In this document: positions 1-10,399 of the stretch, piece after piece
Numbering within the stretch: the stretch's first letter is position 1
How the letters are laid out: each line of letters opens with the position of its first letter
NCBI RefSeq assembly: GCF_963677685.1
Contig: NZ_OY782186.1
Span: 806,001-870,000, forward strand
Reading direction: 5' to 3'
Source of the DNA: an uncultured Bacteroides sp.
Lineage (GTDB): Bacteria > Bacteroidota > Bacteroidia > Bacteroidales > Bacteroidaceae
DNA: 64,000 nt
Made by a program: the position numbers and the translations under genes
The notes under the pieces: generated by a model
What the model was told of the DNA's origin: nothing
The model's database searches: none
Seen by the model: the letters and a program-made list of their open reading frames with translations, nothing else

Positions 1-2518
1 AGGTGTATCTGTATTTCTATTAGTTTCAGTCCAAGCATTTTCGTAAACTTTGTATGTAACATTGCTTAGTTTAGAATCTCCTACTTGTAAATCATATTTA
101 AGTCCACTTGCGTAAATTTTGTTTCCACAAGAATATGAAAAATTTGCATTGAAGTCAAAACCTTTATATTTGAGACTTGTTCCAAATCCACCGTAAACTT
201 TAGGGTCAGCACTACCAACAATGCGTTGTTCTGCATCATTCCAATTTGATGTAGTACTTCCATCCTTTTTATACCATAAAGGGCTACCATTGTCAGGATC
301 TACGCCTGCATACTCTTTTAAATAAAAAGTATATAGACTTTCTCCTGGAGTGATTATAGTTGTAGTCTTGACAATATCATCGGTTCCAGATAGCTTTACC
401 ATCTCATTCTTGTTGGCTGTCAAATTAGCATTAATTTCCCAATTGAAGTTCTTTGTCCTTAAAATATTGGCATTAGCGCTCAATTCAATACCGGTGTTTT
501 TCATTTCTCCAATATTGCGCAATGTAGTGGAAAGCCCATTCGTTTTAGATAAAGGCATCTCAAAAATTAGATCTTTTGTACGTTCATCGTACCAATCAAC
601 AGTTAGATTTATTCTGTTGAAAATAGTAAAATCAACTCCTATATTAAATTTATGACGAGATTCCCAACCTAAATCAGGGTTACTTATTCTTGTTGGCTTC
701 ATTCCAGGTTCATTGTTGTAATTATATCCTGTTTCATAAGTGCCTCGAGCTGCATACCAATCAATGTCTTGATTACCTACTGTTCCATAACTTGCACGTA
801 CCGTCACATTCTGAATATTCTCTTTTAGAGGCTCCCAAAAAGCTTCTTCAGATACTCTCCACTTACCGCCGACAGACCAGAATAATCCCCATAGATTCTC
901 TGCTCCAAAACTTGAAGAACCATCGTAACGAAGACTTCCTGATAGATAGTATTTATTTTCATAATCATATTGTCCATTGAAAAAATATGATGCAAGTCTT
1001 TTATACTTATGCATGTTTTCTGCACCTAAATACTCTGCAGCTGTTCCCATATCTCTGTATCCTAGAAAAGAATATTTAGAAGCCGCATAATATTGGTAGA
1101 AGTCTGTTGTTTTTTGCGCTTCCTGACCTAACATAATATTTAGATGATGGTCGCCAATAGTTTGGATCCAGTTTAGAGTATTAGTTATTATGATATTTGT
1201 CTTGGTATCATTATATTGTTGTCCTAGTCCATTGTATTGGGCGCCTTGATTATTGTATGGGCTCCAAAATTGGTATTCTCTTAAATCATAGTAATTAATT
1301 CCTAAACTAGTTTTCCATATCAATCCTTTTCCTAAATCAATACTGATATATGGATTAACATTCGCGGTTAGAACTTTTTGTTCTCGAAGGTCTCCATTCT
1401 CTTTATCATTTACTGCAACTGGATTATAATAAGCGCTCAAATTATAAGAACCATCTTCATTATAAATTGGTTCAACTGGAGTAACAGCGCCATATACAGC
1501 TACAAGAGGATTTACATATGATGAACTAGTTGGAACTCCGTTTGAAATGGCATATGATGCAGCTGAATTGATTCCAAAAGAAATTCTTTTGTATTTACTA
1601 CTCAAATTTATACGACCCGAATAGCGTTCTACGCCAGTGTTAATTATAATACCTTCGTTGTTATAATAACCTCCTGATACAAAGTAGTTCGTGTCGCCTG
1701 TTTTTCCACTAACATCAAGACTATATTCGTCAACTTTTCCTGTGCGTAAAACTGCATCTAGCCAATCTGTAGAAGTACCACTGTATCCAAATGATTGAGC
1801 TTTTTTAAGTGCATATGCATCTGCCTCTTTTTTAGTTTTAATATCCTCGGTTCCTGCATTAAGATATCCAGTTCCCCATATATCGATCCATTCACTTGCG
1901 TTAACGATTTTATAATCATGCATAATAGGAGAGATTTGTGTAACTCCTTTTTTTGCATTGAAGTTGATTTTCATCTTACTGTCGCTACCTTGTTTTGTGG
2001 TAATAACTATTACTCCGTTTGCGGCGCGTGCACCGTAGATAGCTGTAGCAGATGCATCTTTTAGTACAGTAACACTTTCAATATCATTTGCGTTGATGCT
2101 TGATAATGGACTGTAATACTGTTTATTGGTACTGCTCATAGCATCAGGGTCAGAGAACATCGGGGTTCCGTCTATGATATACAGTGGCTCTGTTCCTGCC
2201 TTATATGATCCTATACCGCGAATAGAAACAGATGCTTGCGCTCCTGGCATACCTGTTGAATTATTCATTTGTAGACCTGCAACATTACCCTGTAGGGTTT
2301 TCATGAAATTGGCATCGGTCTTAGAAGTTATTGTTTGTTCTCCTATTGTTGTAGCAGAACCTGTAAATGCAGCTTTACGCGTGATTCCATAACCAGTAAC
2401 AACAACCTCATCTAAGTTTTGAGCATCAGCCTTTAGTACAACATTCACAGTAGGTTTAATAACCACTTCCTGAGTTTGCATACCAATATACGAAACGCGC
2501 AAAGTCTTCGCAGAACTT
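1..2518 (-). CDS. Silent, 5'-truncated SusC-like TonB-dependent transporter (runs off left edge)
   Basis: Reading the minus strand from 2518 to 1 gives one uninterrupted frame of about 840 codons with SusC features: the end of the carboxypeptidase-regulatory-like domain ([10 protein letters not shown]), the DEVVVTGYGI segment before the plug, plug motifs (LYIIDGTPM, LKDASATAIYGARAANGV) and then beta-barrel sequence. It has no start codon, signal peptide or first ~67 residues of a normal SusC; homology to the SusC at 4045 begins abruptly at 2518. Upstream is only a small hairpin and the recombinase gene. No promoter points into it, so it should be silent in this orientation. The C-terminus lies outside the window. 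Inference: it is the alternative partner in an inversion switch, expressible only when fused to the promoter and N-terminus now at 3957-4300. Confidence 0.88.
2396..2518 (-). repeat. Left arm of the inverted repeat shared by two susC genes
   Basis: This 123-bp stretch matches 4245-4367 in inverted orientation with about 15 mismatches by hand alignment and no gaps. The longest perfect block is 28 bp, at 2463-2490 against 4273-4300, and encodes IGMQTQEV. Matching stops sharply at 2518, where coding homology also ends. Both arms are in the same reading frame, so a crossover in the perfect block leaves a fused susC in frame. Probably the site used by the recombinase at 2650-3666. Confidence 0.85.
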
Positions 2519-2529
2519 ATAATAAGTAA

Positions 2530-2551
2530 AAACAAATACACCTATTTGTTT
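2530..2551 (-). terminator. Hairpin between recombinase and silent susC
   Basis: A 9-bp perfect stem (AAACAAATA / TATTTGTTT) with a CACC loop lies 98 bases past the recombinase stop codon and 11 bases before the silent susC begins. On the minus strand it is followed by a T-rich stretch. It may stop recombinase transcripts from entering the truncated susC. Because it lies inside the invertible segment it would sit before whichever susC is silent. The stem is AT-rich, so termination strength is uncertain. Confidence 0.4.
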
Positions 2552-2649
2552 ATATATATGCAAACAGAAGGAAGAGGTTGGATAATATTTGCTAGACATT
2601 AGCAAATGGCTAAAAAACACATAAAGTCAGCAATATTTTCATTAAAAGG

Positions 2650-3666
2650 CTATTTATAATGATATATTTTTGAAGAGTTATTCTGAATGAAGAGTTTATC
2701 TGTGCATTTCTCTAGATCACGAATAATCGTCATGTCCATTACTTCTGTATAACCTTGCGTCGTTTTTATATTTTTATGTCCTAATAATTTTTGTACTGTG
2801 GTGATATTTACGCCATCATAAATTAATAGAGTAGCATTTGTGTGACGAGCAGTATGAAATGATATGTGTTTTTGAAGTCCAGATAATTGTGATATTCTAA
2901 TTAATTCCTTATTAATATTAGAATTATCTCGAAGTCTAAAAAAAGAAAATAAGCGATCACTATATCGCTCGAGAATAGAAATTGATCTACCCTCAAAAAG
3001 CAAGTGAAGTGGTAATCTTACTTCAACTTTTGTCTTTACTGACTTATATATTAACCAAGTTTCGTTATTTATAAGGAGAATATTTTCAGAACTTAAACTT
3101 ACGAAATCAGAATAACGTAATCCAGTATAACAACAAAAGAGGAAAGCATCTAAAGTACCTTGTAATTTAGTATAATTCCCTGTTAACTCTAATTTTTCAA
3201 GCATTTGCAATTCATCTGGAGTTAAATGAGTATGGAGATTGCTAGTGGTTTTTATTTTGTATTTTTTAAATGGGTAATTTTGAATATCTATGTAGTCTTT
3301 ATTAATGGCAACATTGACATAACGCTTCAGGTGTTTCATGTGTTTGGCAATTGTGTTTATGTGATAACCTTTCAACCGTAAATACAAATCAAACGAAGAT
3401 ATAAATTCAAAATTAAGATCGACAAAAGATATATCTCTTTTATAGAGGGAAAGCAAGTGATAAGTTGAAAGATGATTCTTTTTAGTACTTTCGTTCAAGG
3501 AGGATTGAATTATTTCGTTTTTGAAGAATGGCAAAAAAGAGATTTTTTCGCTTTTCTTTAAATCAGATAGAAGAACCTTTTTTAGTGCATCTAGAGTTAT
3601 CGCTTTACCTTGTTGCCATATTCTTAATTCATGCTGTTCTATTATGGCTATGCGTTCGTAAAGCAT
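2650..3666 (-). CDS. Tyrosine recombinase (site-specific integrase/invertase)
   Basis: A 338-residue phage-integrase-family recombinase. The catalytic set is visible: R184 in YTGLRYSDF, a probable Lys near 211-213, H271 and R274 in HTARH, H297 in LLGHKN, and nucleophile Y306 in TTQGYTEV. An N-terminal SAM-like core-binding domain spans about residues 45-125. The frame is open for 23 more codons upstream of the first ATG, to a stop at 3736-3738, and this includes HPNAEALNR, which looks like conserved family sequence. The true start may therefore be non-ATG, or the usual N-terminal arm-binding region may be lost. The gene lies between the inverted repeats of two susC genes, so its likely job is to invert the segment that contains it. 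Confidence 0.9.
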   Translation of the reverse strand: MLYERIAIIEQHELRIWQQGKAITLDALKKVLLSDLKKSEKISFLPFFKNEIIQSSLNESTKKNHLSTYHLLSLYKRDISFVDLNFEFISSFDLYLRLKGYHINTIAKHMKHLKRYVNVAINKDYIDIQNYPFKKYKIKTTSNLHTHLTPDELQMLEKLELTGNYTKLQGTLDAFLFCCYTGLRYSDFVSLSSENILLINNETWLIYKSVKTKVEVRLPLHLLFEGRSISILERYSDRLFSFFRLRDNSNINKELIRISQLSGLQKHISFHTARHTNATLLIYDGVNITTVQKLLGHKNIKTTQGYTEVMDMTIIRDLEKCTDKLFIQNNSSKIYHYK

Positions 3667-3956
3667 TCTGTTTAGAGCTTCTGCATTGGGGTGATTCTTT
3701 ATTATTTGCTTCTTACTATTATAAAGCTTTTTATTTTAAAATAGAAAGATTTTAAATTTATCAAAAAGATGCATTTATGCTTGTATTGCTTTCATTATGA
3801 CGTATATTTTAAGACGTTTTTATTTTTTGCAAAACAATATGTCAACTAAATATCCTTAGAGATAATAAAATAGATCAATTTTGCATGTTATATAGCATAA
3901 AAGGTCTCTATTATTTAACAAATTGTTATAGTTTTAAGCTTTTATTTAAAAAGCTA

Positions 3957-3986
3957 TTGTTTTTTCATATAATATTAATAAATTTG
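3957..3986 (+). promoter_or_regulatory. susC promoter inside the invertible segment
   Basis: TTGT at 3957-3960 and TAAATTTG at 3979-3986 match the Bacteroides -33 (TTTG) and -7 (TAnnTTTG) elements with 18 bases between them, leaving a leader of about 50 bases before the ATG at 4045. The rest of 3667-4044 is AT-rich with no other gene. This is the only good promoter seen for either susC, and it would move with inversion. Confidence 0.65.
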
Positions 3987-4044
3987 CATTTTGTTAGAGT
4001 AAAGAAACAATTTATTGTAAGGTTAAATTTTTAAGAGAGAATTT

Positions 4045-7000
4045 ATGAAAAGAAAATTAATGCTGTTATTAACCTGCCTCTTTGTAGGTATAGGTCTGGT
4101 AACCGCTCAAACTCAGAAGGTAACAGGTGTTATCACTTCTGGAGAAGACGGTTTGCCAATTGTGGGGGCTTCTATTTTAGTTAAAGGTACAACTATGGGT
4201 ACTATTACTGATATAGATGGTCGTTTTACTTTGTCTAATATACCAAGTTCTGCGAAAACTTTGCGCGTATCTTATATTGGTATGCAAACTCAGGAAGTGG
4301 CTATTAAACCGACTTTGAATGTTGTGCTGAAGGCAGATGCTGAGGTTTTGGATGAGGTTGTTGTTACCGCAATGGGTATTAAACGTTCAGAAAAGTCTAT
4401 CGGATTTGCTGCTACCTCTGTGAATGCGGCAAAACTTACAGAGAATCGTACCAGTGATATGATGTCTGGCCTGGCCGGTAAAGTTGCGGGTGTGCAAATC
4501 TCTGCTACATCTTCAGATCCGGGTGCCTCTAATTCGGTTATTATTAGAGGGGTTAGCTCTTTATCTGGTTCCAATCAGCCTTTATATGTAGTAGATGGGA
4601 TTCCATTGAATAATAGCTCTGTATCTTCTACAGATGGTTTAAATTCAGGCTATGATTTTGGTAATGGAGCTAATGCTGTTAATCCTGATGACGTCGAAAA
4701 TATGACTATATTGAAAGGTGCAGCTGCTACCGCTTTATATGGTAGTAGAGCTGCTAATGGTGTTGTAATGATTACTACTAAGAAAGGTCAAAAACATAAA
4801 GGTTTAGGTATTGAGTATAATGGTGGCTTGCAATGGTCTACTGTGCTCCGTCTTCCTGAATTTCAGAATGAATTTGGCATGGGCTGGAATGGAAATAAAA
4901 CAGAAATAGAAAATGGTTCATGGGGACCTCGTTTTGATGGTTCAAAGCAGCTGTGGGGCAATGTTTATAATAATTCTCAGAAATTAAAATCTTATGTTGC
5001 TCTGCCTGATAATATTAAAGATTTTTTTGATACGGGGATTAGATATAACAATAGCATTTCATTTAATGGAGCCACAGATAAAGGTGATTACTTTGTTTCT
5101 CTCTCTCAAATAAGTGATGATGGTATGATTCCTACCGATGCTGATAGTTATGATAAGTATACTTTTTCTGCTCGTGGTAGTCATAAAACTGGGGCTTTAA
5201 CTTTTTCATCTTCACTTAATTATGCTTACCAGAAAAATAAGTTTGCTTCTACTGGTCAAGGCTTGTCTATACTAAATTCTATTTATCAAACGCCACGTGA
5301 TATAAGCCTTGTTGGCTTGAAAGATTTGAGTGATCCTTTCAATATGCCGGGATATTACTATACTCCTTATGGTGTGACTAACCCTTATTATATATTAAAG
5401 AACTATTTAAATGAATATGAATCTGAGAGATTTTATGGAAAATTTCAATTAGATTATGACTTTTTGAAGTATTTTAAATTTACTTATCGTATGGGCTTAG
5501 ATACTTCTACAGGTCAAAAAGACAATGGCAAACCTAATCTATACGCACTTTATTACGACGGGACACCGAATGGCGAAGGTCAAGCGTCAAGTAGCCCTTT
5601 TGCGGGTGAAACCGGTCAGTATACTGAAAGAATAACTCGCCGTCGTGAAATTAATCAGGATGTGATGATTAATTTTTCTATTCCTGTTAATGATTTTCAA
5701 ATAGGAGGCTTAGTTGGGTTTAATGGAAATGAACGCAAAATGTCTTATCAAGACAGTGAAATAAATGATTTAAGTATTCCTACATGGTACAATCTTACTA
5801 ATTCAGCTACTACTCCTATTATAAAACAACATACAGAACTTCGTCGTTCAATGGGAGTGTTTGGGCAGTTTGAAGGTTCTTGGAAAGACATGTTATATAT
5901 GACAATGAGTGCTCGTAATGATTGGTCGTCTACACTACCTAAGCAAAATAGAAGTTTCTTTTATCCAGGTGTTACCGCTAGTTTTATTTTCAGTGAATTG
6001 CTAAATGAGGACTTAAGAAATATAATTACTTTTGGTAAAATTCGAGCAAGTTGGGGTAAAACAGGAAATGATGCAGATGTCTACATGGTAAACCCTGTAT
6101 ATGCTCAGGCCTCTAACAGAATACCATTTGGGTATTTGGATTTTCCATTGAATGGTGTAAATGCTTATTCAGCAGGAAATATATTAGGAAGTAATACATT
6201 GAGTCCTGAGATGACAACAGAAGCTGAATTGGGACTAAACATAGCTCTTTTTAGTAATCGTTTGTCTATTGATGCTGCTTATTATAACCGTAATACTGAT
6301 AAACAAATTTTTTCATTGTCAATGGACCCAGCTTCAGGTTATACTGCTCAAAATATAAACTTGGGTAAAGTGCGTAATAAAGGTATTGAATTATTGCTTA
6401 CTGGTACTCCTATTAAAACTCGGAATTTTCAGTGGGATCTAAGTGTGAATTTTACGAAAAACTGGAGCAAAGTTGTTAGTTTGCCTGAAGAGCTAGGAGG
6501 AGTTGCTAATATTTACGGTTTAAATGGTGGTACTAGTATGTACGCAATTACAGGGGAGCCTGTTGGTGTCTTTAAAGCTGAGGTTGCTGAGAAAGATCCA
6601 GAAGGACATATTGTAGTGAACTCTTCAACGGGTCTACCTATTGCAGCTACTGATTTTGCTATTAGTGGTAATATGAATAATAAATATCAAATGGGTCTTT
6701 CTACTACTTTAAAATATAAAGGAGTAAGTTTGGGTGTGGACTTTGATATTCGTGAGGGAGGAGTTATGTATTCACGGACGAAAGATATTAATTATTTTAC
6801 GGGCAATGCAATTCAAACGGCTTATAATGACCGTAATTCTTTCATTGTGCCTAATTCTGTAAATAAGGTAACTGGCTCTGATGGTAAGGTGTCTTATGTA
6901 GAAAATTCAACTCCTATTTCGAGCTCTAATATATATAAGTTTTGGGATGATGGAGGAGTTGATATGGGTAGTGCTTTCTTGGTTGATAAATCGTATGTAA

Positions 7001-7239
7001 AACTTCGTTCAGTAGCCTTGGGATGGGATATCCCGCAACGTTGGTTGGCTAAAACTCCATTAAATGCTGTAAAAATATCTGCATACGGTAATAATCTGCT
7101 AATCTGGACACCTTCTAGTAATACATTTATTGATCCTGAAACGACCTCTTTTGGTAATGACCTAGAAGGTAATTTTGGTGAATATATAGCCAATCCAAGC
7201 TCTCGTCGTTTTGGCTTCAATCTGATGGTTAAATTCTAA
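4045..7239 (+). CDS. SusC/RagA-family TonB-dependent outer-membrane transporter (active copy)
   Basis: A full-length 1064-residue SusC protein. It has a signal peptide ending near AQ at 21-22, a carboxypeptidase-regulatory-like domain (about 25-105), the DEVVVTAMG segment before the plug, plug motifs ([27 protein letters not shown]) and a C-terminal barrel ending in FGFNLMVKF. It forms the barrel through which a substrate held by the partner SusD enters, powered by TonB. It heads a four-gene operon, with SusD 7 bases downstream. Its codons 68-108 form the right arm of the inverted repeat, so the first ~76 codons can be exchanged with the minus-strand susC. The substrate is not shown by the sequence; no glycosidase is linked, which would fit a non-glycan substrate such as peptides. 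Confidence 0.95.
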   Translation: MKRKLMLLLTCLFVGIGLVTAQTQKVTGVITSGEDGLPIVGASILVKGTTMGTITDIDGRFTLSNIPSSAKTLRVSYIGMQTQEVAIKPTLNVVLKADAEVLDEVVVTAMGIKRSEKSIGFAATSVNAAKLTENRTSDMMSGLAGKVAGVQISATSSDPGASNSVIIRGVSSLSGSNQPLYVVDGIPLNNSSVSSTDGLNSGYDFGNGANAVNPDDVENMTILKGAAATALYGSRAANGVVMITTKKGQKHKGLGIEYNGGLQWSTVLRLPEFQNEFGMGWNGNKTEIENGSWGPRFDGSKQLWGNVYNNSQKLKSYVALPDNIKDFFDTGIRYNNSISFNGATDKGDYFVSLSQISDDGMIPTDADSYDKYTFSARGSHKTGALTFSSSLNYAYQKNKFASTGQGLSILNSIYQTPRDISLVGLKDLSDPFNMPGYYYTPYGVTNPYYILKNYLNEYESERFYGKFQLDYDFLKYFKFTYRMGLDTSTGQKDNGKPNLYALYYDGTPNGEGQASSSPFAGETGQYTERITRRREINQDVMINFSIPVNDFQIGGLVGFNGNERKMSYQDSEINDLSIPTWYNLTNSATTPIIKQHTELRRSMGVFGQFEGSWKDMLYMTMSARNDWSSTLPKQNRSFFYPGVTASFIFSELLNEDLRNIITFGKIRASWGKTGNDADVYMVNPVYAQASNRIPFGYLDFPLNGVNAYSAGNILGSNTLSPEMTTEAELGLNIALFSNRLSIDAAYYNRNTDKQIFSLSMDPASGYTAQNINLGKVRNKGIELLLTGTPIKTRNFQWDLSVNFTKNWSKVVSLPEELGGVANIYGLNGGTSMYAITGEPVGVFKAEVAEKDPEGHIVVNSSTGLPIAATDFAISGNMNNKYQMGLSTTLKYKGVSLGVDFDIREGGVMYSRTKDINYFTGNAIQTAYNDRNSFIVPNSVNKVTGSDGKVSYVENSTPISSSNIYKFWDDGGVDMGSAFLVDKSYVKLRSVALGWDIPQRWLAKTPLNAVKISAYGNNLLIWTPSSNTFIDPETTSFGNDLEGNFGEYIANPSSRRFGFNLMVKF
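4245..4367 (+). repeat. Right arm of the inverted repeat, inside susC
   Basis: Inverted copy of 2396-2518, starting at codon 68 of the active susC. The perfect 28-bp block is 4273-4300. Reading frames agree in both arms, so exchange in either orientation yields an in-frame hybrid. Sequence before 4245 has no counterpart beyond 2518, which marks the outer limit of shared DNA. Confidence 0.85.
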
Positions 7240-7246
7240 AATAAAA

Positions 7247-8755
7247 ATGAGCATGAAAAAATATATATTATATGCGTTTATAGTCATGACCTGCTTATTG
7301 ACAAGTTGTGATTTGAATATCAATGATGATCCTAATTATCCTCAAAATACTCAGGTAACGGCAGATTTAATATTTCCTTCTATTGAAGCATCAATAGCTT
7401 CTGCTGTTGGTGGAGAAATTTATAACTATGCGGGATTCTTTGCTCAATATTATGATCAGAAGCCAGAATCGAATCAATATAATACATTATGTGAATATAC
7501 TTTTACTGAGTCATCTCAAGAAATGGATTATTCTTATCGTACCCTTTTTGCAGGAGCGTTAGAAGATGTACAGCAAGTTTTGGATAAGACTACTAATCCT
7601 GCAGACATATTTGCAGCTACTGTATTGAGGGCTTATACTTTCCAGGTTATAGTTGATAATACGAGTGATTCTCCTTATACTGAAGCTATGCAAGGCAATT
7701 CTAATGCTATGCCTAAGTGGGACAATGGGGAAGATGTTTATAAAGGGGTATTAAATGAATTAGAAGCTGCCGAATCTCAATTAGAGGAGTCCTCAATAAT
7801 GAGTAATCCTGATTTGCTACTTAATAAAAGTGTTACTCAATGGATCGGTTTTGCTAATGCCCTTCGTCTACGTATGTATTTGCGTTTTATAGATGCTAAC
7901 GTTGACGTTGCAAATTATACGGACAAAGTAAAAGCTTTGGTGCAAACAGGGAATTTCTTTACAGGTGATGTGAAATTAGATTGTTTTATAGATGAGACTT
8001 CTAAACGAAATCCTTGGTATACTACAAATGCAGTAGGACTTCCTGGTAACCATTGCGCTGCTTATCCTCTAATTTCTTATCTCTCTAGCACAAATGATCC
8101 TCGTATTGCATATGGTATTAGTAAAACTGCTGCAGGGAAATATGTAGGGCAAATGCCTGGAGGAAAGAGGAATATGCAGGAATTGCTTGGTACAGATAAT
8201 TGGAAAAATAAAGATGTTAGTGCTATTGACTACTCTATTGGAGTAACAAAACCCGTTTATTTCTTTACTCAGGCTGAATTGCAGTTTTTAATAGCTGAGG
8301 TTTATGAGCGCTTCTTAGGAGATGATGTAAAAGCTAAATCGGCTTATGAGGCAGCTGTAAGTGCCGACTTTAAGGCTCGTGGATTGGATGGTCAAGAGAC
8401 AGCAATTATAGGTACTAATGGTTCATGTAGATGGGCTAGTGCTACAACTTCAGCGGCAAAGTTGAATTTGATCTATATGCAGAAATGGGTTGCTCTTTTT
8501 TATATGGATCATATGGAAGCTTGGAGTGAAATTCGTCGTACTGATTGTCCTAATCTATCCTCCAAAACTGCTGCTGAGATTCAAACAAATTCTCTTGTCT
8601 ATAATCCTGGAGACCTGATTGAGCCTTGGACTAATGGTTTAGAGGCTGGAGGATTAATGAAGCGGATGACTTATCCACTGACTGCTCGTCAACATAACAC
8701 TAATACTCCAGGTGGAGTATCAGGGAGTACTCCTGTCTGGTGGGACGTAAAGTAA
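7247..8755 (+). CDS. SusD/RagB-like surface lipoprotein (SusD-like_2 type)
   Basis: A 502-residue lipoprotein; the lipobox is LLTSC with Cys21 (Cys19 if translation starts at the second ATG, 7253). The opening [11 protein letters not shown] and the all-helical TPR-like body fit the SusD-like_2 branch of the SusD/RagB family. It should sit as a lid on the SusC encoded 7 bases upstream and capture the substrate at the cell surface. The C-terminal part ([26 protein letters not shown]) is typical of the family. It is co-transcribed with susC and so should follow the inversion switch. Confidence 0.93.
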   Translation: MSMKKYILYAFIVMTCLLTSCDLNINDDPNYPQNTQVTADLIFPSIEASIASAVGGEIYNYAGFFAQYYDQKPESNQYNTLCEYTFTESSQEMDYSYRTLFAGALEDVQQVLDKTTNPADIFAATVLRAYTFQVIVDNTSDSPYTEAMQGNSNAMPKWDNGEDVYKGVLNELEAAESQLEESSIMSNPDLLLNKSVTQWIGFANALRLRMYLRFIDANVDVANYTDKVKALVQTGNFFTGDVKLDCFIDETSKRNPWYTTNAVGLPGNHCAAYPLISYLSSTNDPRIAYGISKTAAGKYVGQMPGGKRNMQELLGTDNWKNKDVSAIDYSIGVTKPVYFFTQAELQFLIAEVYERFLGDDVKAKSAYEAAVSADFKARGLDGQETAIIGTNGSCRWASATTSAAKLNLIYMQKWVALFYMDHMEAWSEIRRTDCPNLSSKTAAEIQTNSLVYNPGDLIEPWTNGLEAGGLMKRMTYPLTARQHNTNTPGGVSGSTPVWWDVK

Positions 8756-8781
8756 AAAGTAAATAATAAAAAAATATATTT

Positions 8782-9486
8782 ATGAAAAAAATATTATATA
8801 GTTTGCTGCTTTGTTTGGCGGTTGCTACATTTTCTTCGTGCGATGATAAAAATAGTGTAGATGATTCGTCTATAACATATTTTGTTGATCTACAATTAAA
8901 TGGTGATGCTGTATTGTTTTGGCCGAAAGGTACTTCGTATATTGAACCGGGGTATTCTGCTGTAATGCAAGGTAAAGATGTTACTTCTGATGTAAGTGTG
9001 TCCGGAGAAGTAGATGTAAATACATCTGGGGGTTATCCTCTTACATATTCTGCTGTAAACAAAGAGGGTTATGCTAAAGAGAGTAAACGCACTGTCTATG
9101 TTTATGATACAACAGCATCTTCTATGGAATCGGGTATTTACTCTATTGATAAGAATAGCTATCGTATATCTTCAGCTGGCAAAACGGCATATGGTAGTTC
9201 ATACGATATAGTGATCATTCAGCTCGAACCTGGTGTCTTTTATGTAACAGACTTTCTTGCTGGATGGTATGATCAGAGAGCTGGATATGGTATTAATTAT
9301 GCTATGAATGGAACATTTCGCTTAAATGCAGATAATACTATAGAGCCTATTTCTAGCTCTGTTCCTGGCTGGGGTGACTCTATGGATGGACTGGCTAATG
9401 GTAAATTTGATCCAGCAACAAAATCTATTTATTGGGAGATTAGTTATGCTGGTTCTATGACATTTTACATAACATTAACGAAATAA
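8782..9486 (+). CDS. Small surface lipoprotein, probable DUF5012 type
   Basis: A 234-residue protein with a lipoprotein signal peptide (FSSC, Cys20). Residues about 30-110 look like an Ig-like/DUF5011-type beta domain (GYSAVMQGKDVTSDVSVSG, YPLTYSAVNKEGY); the C-terminal half is a second beta-rich domain. It lies 26 bases after susD and 12 before the next lipoprotein, in the same operon. From family knowledge such proteins accompany SusCD pairs as extra surface subunits. It resembles in position and type one of the two accessory lipoproteins of the B. thetaiotaomicron BT2261-2264 transporter; that match is from memory and untested here. Confidence 0.75.
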   Translation: MKKILYSLLLCLAVATFSSCDDKNSVDDSSITYFVDLQLNGDAVLFWPKGTSYIEPGYSAVMQGKDVTSDVSVSGEVDVNTSGGYPLTYSAVNKEGYAKESKRTVYVYDTTASSMESGIYSIDKNSYRISSAGKTAYGSSYDIVIIQLEPGVFYVTDFLAGWYDQRAGYGINYAMNGTFRLNADNTIEPISSSVPGWGDSMDGLANGKFDPATKSIYWEISYAGSMTFYITLTK

Positions 9487-9498
9487 TTATATTAAATC

Positions 9499-9996
9499 AT
9501 GAAGAAATATTTTATATTTTTACTAACGGCATTAGTAATCACATTTGTTGCGTGTGATGATGATACAGAGCCAGGAGGTACAAGTGTTGAGAAAATGGCA
9601 GGAGATTGGTGGGTTACTGTTAATGTTATTAATGGTGGGCAAGATCTAGGAGATGCAGGCGTAGGTCATATAAGGATGAGCACTTATAATACTGCAATGA
9701 ATACTGCGACAGAAATGTGGATTGATGATGCTAAGCATTTTTGGGATTATAAGTTGAAAGTTGATGTTGATTATGCAACTCGGACATTCTCTACTACTGA
9801 TTTTGTGTCCAATGTTAGTTATAATTCTAAAGTGAAAATAACTAATGGTAAAATATTAGAAGGAGCCGCGCTTACTCCAAGTGGTATGCCAGCTGATAGC
9901 ATAGTATATATGGTACAGTTTGATGATGATTCTGATGGTTATACTTATAAGGTTTCAGGATTTAGGCGGACAGGTCTTCCTGCTGATGATTTTTAA
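9499..9996 (+). CDS. Small lipoprotein, lipid-binding putative hydrolase (Lipid_bd) type
   Basis: A 165-residue lipoprotein (FVAC, Cys19). After an acidic linker it forms a lipocalin-like beta-rich domain: AGDWWVTV at the start, a run of alternating strands, and SGFRRTG near the end. This pattern fits the Bacteroidetes Lipid_bd family; the hydrolase label is historical and no catalytic residues are evident. It is the last gene of the susC operon; a strong hairpin follows at 10081. It probably forms part of the surface transporter complex. Confidence 0.75.
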   Translation: MKKYFIFLLTALVITFVACDDDTEPGGTSVEKMAGDWWVTVNVINGGQDLGDAGVGHIRMSTYNTAMNTATEMWIDDAKHFWDYKLKVDVDYATRTFSTTDFVSNVSYNSKVKITNGKILEGAALTPSGMPADSIVYMVQFDDDSDGYTYKVSGFRRTGLPADDF

Positions 9997-10075
9997 ATTG
10001 CTATATAGCTTTAAAATAATTATTGACAAGTCCTGAATAGGCGTTACAAGTTTATAGGACCAAAATATTAATAAT

Positions 10076-10372
10076 TTATGAGATAGTTGTCGGGCTAGCC
10101 CGACAACTATCTTTATTTTTATATGTTCTTATTTCTATTTCTCTTTGAGCATGCATCTGCTCTGGTGTTTTCATATAACAAGACCAATGTGGTCTTTGGG
10201 TATTGTAGATGCGTACAGTATCTTTTACAATAAGTTTCATGGTTTTGATGTCAACCCGATAATCTTCCAGCAAAAATTCCTGTTTAAGTATACCATTTAC
10301 TCTTTCGGCAATCGCATTGGCATAAGGATCATAACTTTCAGTCATACTTGGTATTATTTTTTTCTTTTTCAA
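10076..10372 (-). pseudogene. IS3-family transposase fragment (C-terminal end of OrfB)
   Basis: The minus strand encodes about 98 residues. These contain SMTESYDPYANAIAERVNG and IYNTQRPHWSCYMKTPEQ, the end of an rve/DDE integrase core of IS3-family OrfB, including the last catalytic Glu in NAIAERV. A complete OrfB has nearly 300 residues, so only about one third remains. Upstream coding is lost where the next IS fragment begins, near 10380. It is non-functional. Confidence 0.8.
10081..10120 (+). terminator. Strong palindromic terminator
   Basis: 10081-10112 is a perfect 32-bp palindrome centred on CGGGCTAGCCCG, followed by TTATTTTTAT. It lies 84 bases after the last gene of the susC operon and is the best candidate for its terminator. 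It also overlaps the 3' end of the transposase remnant read on the minus strand, so it may have come with that element. Confidence 0.75.
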
Positions 10373-10399
10373 AATATACTTTTACAACGTCGTAATTCT

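Larger units (their letters stand above)
2463..4300. other. Predicted invertible DNA segment (susC ON/OFF switch)
   Basis: The segment is bounded by the 28-bp perfect inverted repeats at 2463-2490 and 4273-4300. It contains a hairpin (2530-2551), a tyrosine recombinase (2650-3666), a Bacteroides-type promoter (3957-3986), and the start codon, signal peptide and first ~76 codons of susC. Inverting it would join this promoter and N-terminus to the left susC and leave the right susC truncated. The arrangement is what is known of recombinase-driven switches in Bacteroides outer-membrane protein loci; inversion itself is inferred, not observed. Confidence 0.8.

Noticed and set aside
10081..10112. 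The 32-bp palindrome as a recombination site for the recombinase at 2650
   Set aside because: It has no similarity to the susC inverted repeats, and its position after an operon with a following T-rich run fits a terminator.
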